From Acidobacteriota bacterium (lineage in GTDB: Bacteria; Acidobacteriota; Terriglobia; Acidiferrales; UBA7541): a DNA stretch of 42,894 bases. The notes under the pieces were generated by a model, which saw only the letters and a program-made list of their open reading frames with translations, had not been told where the DNA came from and did not search any database. The DNA lies in assembly GCA_003224175.1 (NCBI GenBank), contig QHYQ01000134.1, forward strand, positions 1 to 42,894. The letters are read 5' to 3'. The translations under genes and the position numbers were made by a program. The first letter of the stretch is position 1; the number at the start of each line of letters is the position of its first letter. Positions 42,628 through 42,894 of the stretch are shown here, piece by piece.

Positions 42628-42894
42628 ATGAGTGCTATCCAAAAACTTCTCTGGTTCGGGATCGCCGCACTGGGCGCGATTGCCCTGGGCATTATCGCCT
42701 CAGCCCGAGGTGAGCCGATCAACGCTGTGTGGCTGGTAGCCGCGGCCGCCTGCATTTATGCCGTTGGTTATCGCTTCTATAGCCGTTTTCTCGCTTATCG
42801 GATCTTGAAACTCGATGACTCGCGCGCGACTCCAGCCGAACGCCTCGAAGACGGCCGCGACTTCGTTCCCACGAACAAATGGGTTGTTTTCGGC
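42628..42894 (+). CDS. cstA: carbon starvation protein CstA, N-terminal part cut by window edge
   Basis: The first 89 codons are present. MSAIQKLLWFGIAALGAIAL opens a first membrane helix, and NAVWLVAAAACIYAVGYRFY a second. The CstA signature RLEDGRDFVPTNKWVVFG reaches the window end. CstA proteins are peptide or pyruvate transporters of starved cells. A TAAAAT box (42609-42614) lies 13 bases before the ATG, with no Shine-Dalgarno. Confidence 0.9.
   Translation, partial: MSAIQKLLWFGIAALGAIALGIIASARGEPINAVWLVAAAACIYAVGYRFYSRFLAYRILKLDDSRATPAERLEDGRDFVPTNKWVVFG

Noticed and set aside
1-42894. CRISPR array, prophage, transposase, tRNA or rRNA
   Set aside because: I looked for regularly spaced repeats, integrase/transposase motifs and tRNA cloverleaf signatures and saw none. 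The broken genes are not flanked by visible insertion-sequence ends.

Overview
The window looks like chromosomal DNA of an acidobacterium (class Terriglobia/'Acidobacteriia' type). This is inferred from family content: DUF6152 protein, S24-type regulator, several acidobacterial-looking exported and membrane proteins, an exported BNR/Ig-like protein, and NHL-propeller 'amidating lyase-like' proteins. Gene density is high with mixed strands. I see no prophage, CRISPR array, insertion sequence, rRNA or tRNA. The first gene is cut at its 5' end and the last (cstA) at its 3' end.

Layout. 1-3.5 kb: S24-like regulator fragment, a hypothetical, two small membrane proteins and an AAA+ protein of the sigma-54-activator fold with altered key motifs. 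3.5-4.9 kb: a junkyard of gene ends and a thiolase lacking its active-site segment. 5-6.5 kb: RpoD-like sigma factor. 6.7-10.2 kb: exported protein, a class-B3-like metallo-beta-lactamase-fold protein fused to cytochrome c, DUF6152 and OsmC. 10.4-16.9 kb: frameshifted BNR protein, M1 aminopeptidase, 5'-truncated DUF2334 deacetylase and small proteins. 16.9-21.4 kb: lactonase-like protein, MFS transporter and the 5-oxoprolinase operon pxpB-pxpC-pxpA (pxpA broken). 21.5-25 kb: a 37-residue ORF coupled to a MetE-like methyltransferase, a disulfide flavoprotein, a small protein and DinB. 25.2-30.5 kb: serine-glyoxylate aminotransferase, MFS carrier and a GlcD/GlcF-type FAD/Fe-S oxidase (broken in the linker), a likely glycolate/glyoxylate/glycerate module. 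30.5-39.9 kb: MscS channel, small proteins, geranylgeranyl-reductase-like flavoprotein, YceI, Mpg glycosylase, RpiA, sulfurtransferase, peptide deformylase, DUF983, a chimeric ORF and a truncated BrkB. 40.3-42.9 kb: two tandem NHL-propeller paralogues and the start of cstA.

Two features run through the whole window. First, several genes keep both recognisable ends but have lost an internal or terminal stretch, usually with a frame change: thiolase, pxpA, glcDF, probably brkB/POTRA/TamB-like, and DUF2334 (5' end lost). Two more show simple frame breaks. This is either genome erosion or an assembly/consensus problem, and read mapping would decide. Second, many genes without a Shine-Dalgarno carry a TATAAT/TATACT-like box 6-14 bases before the start codon, which suggests leaderless or near-leaderless transcripts.
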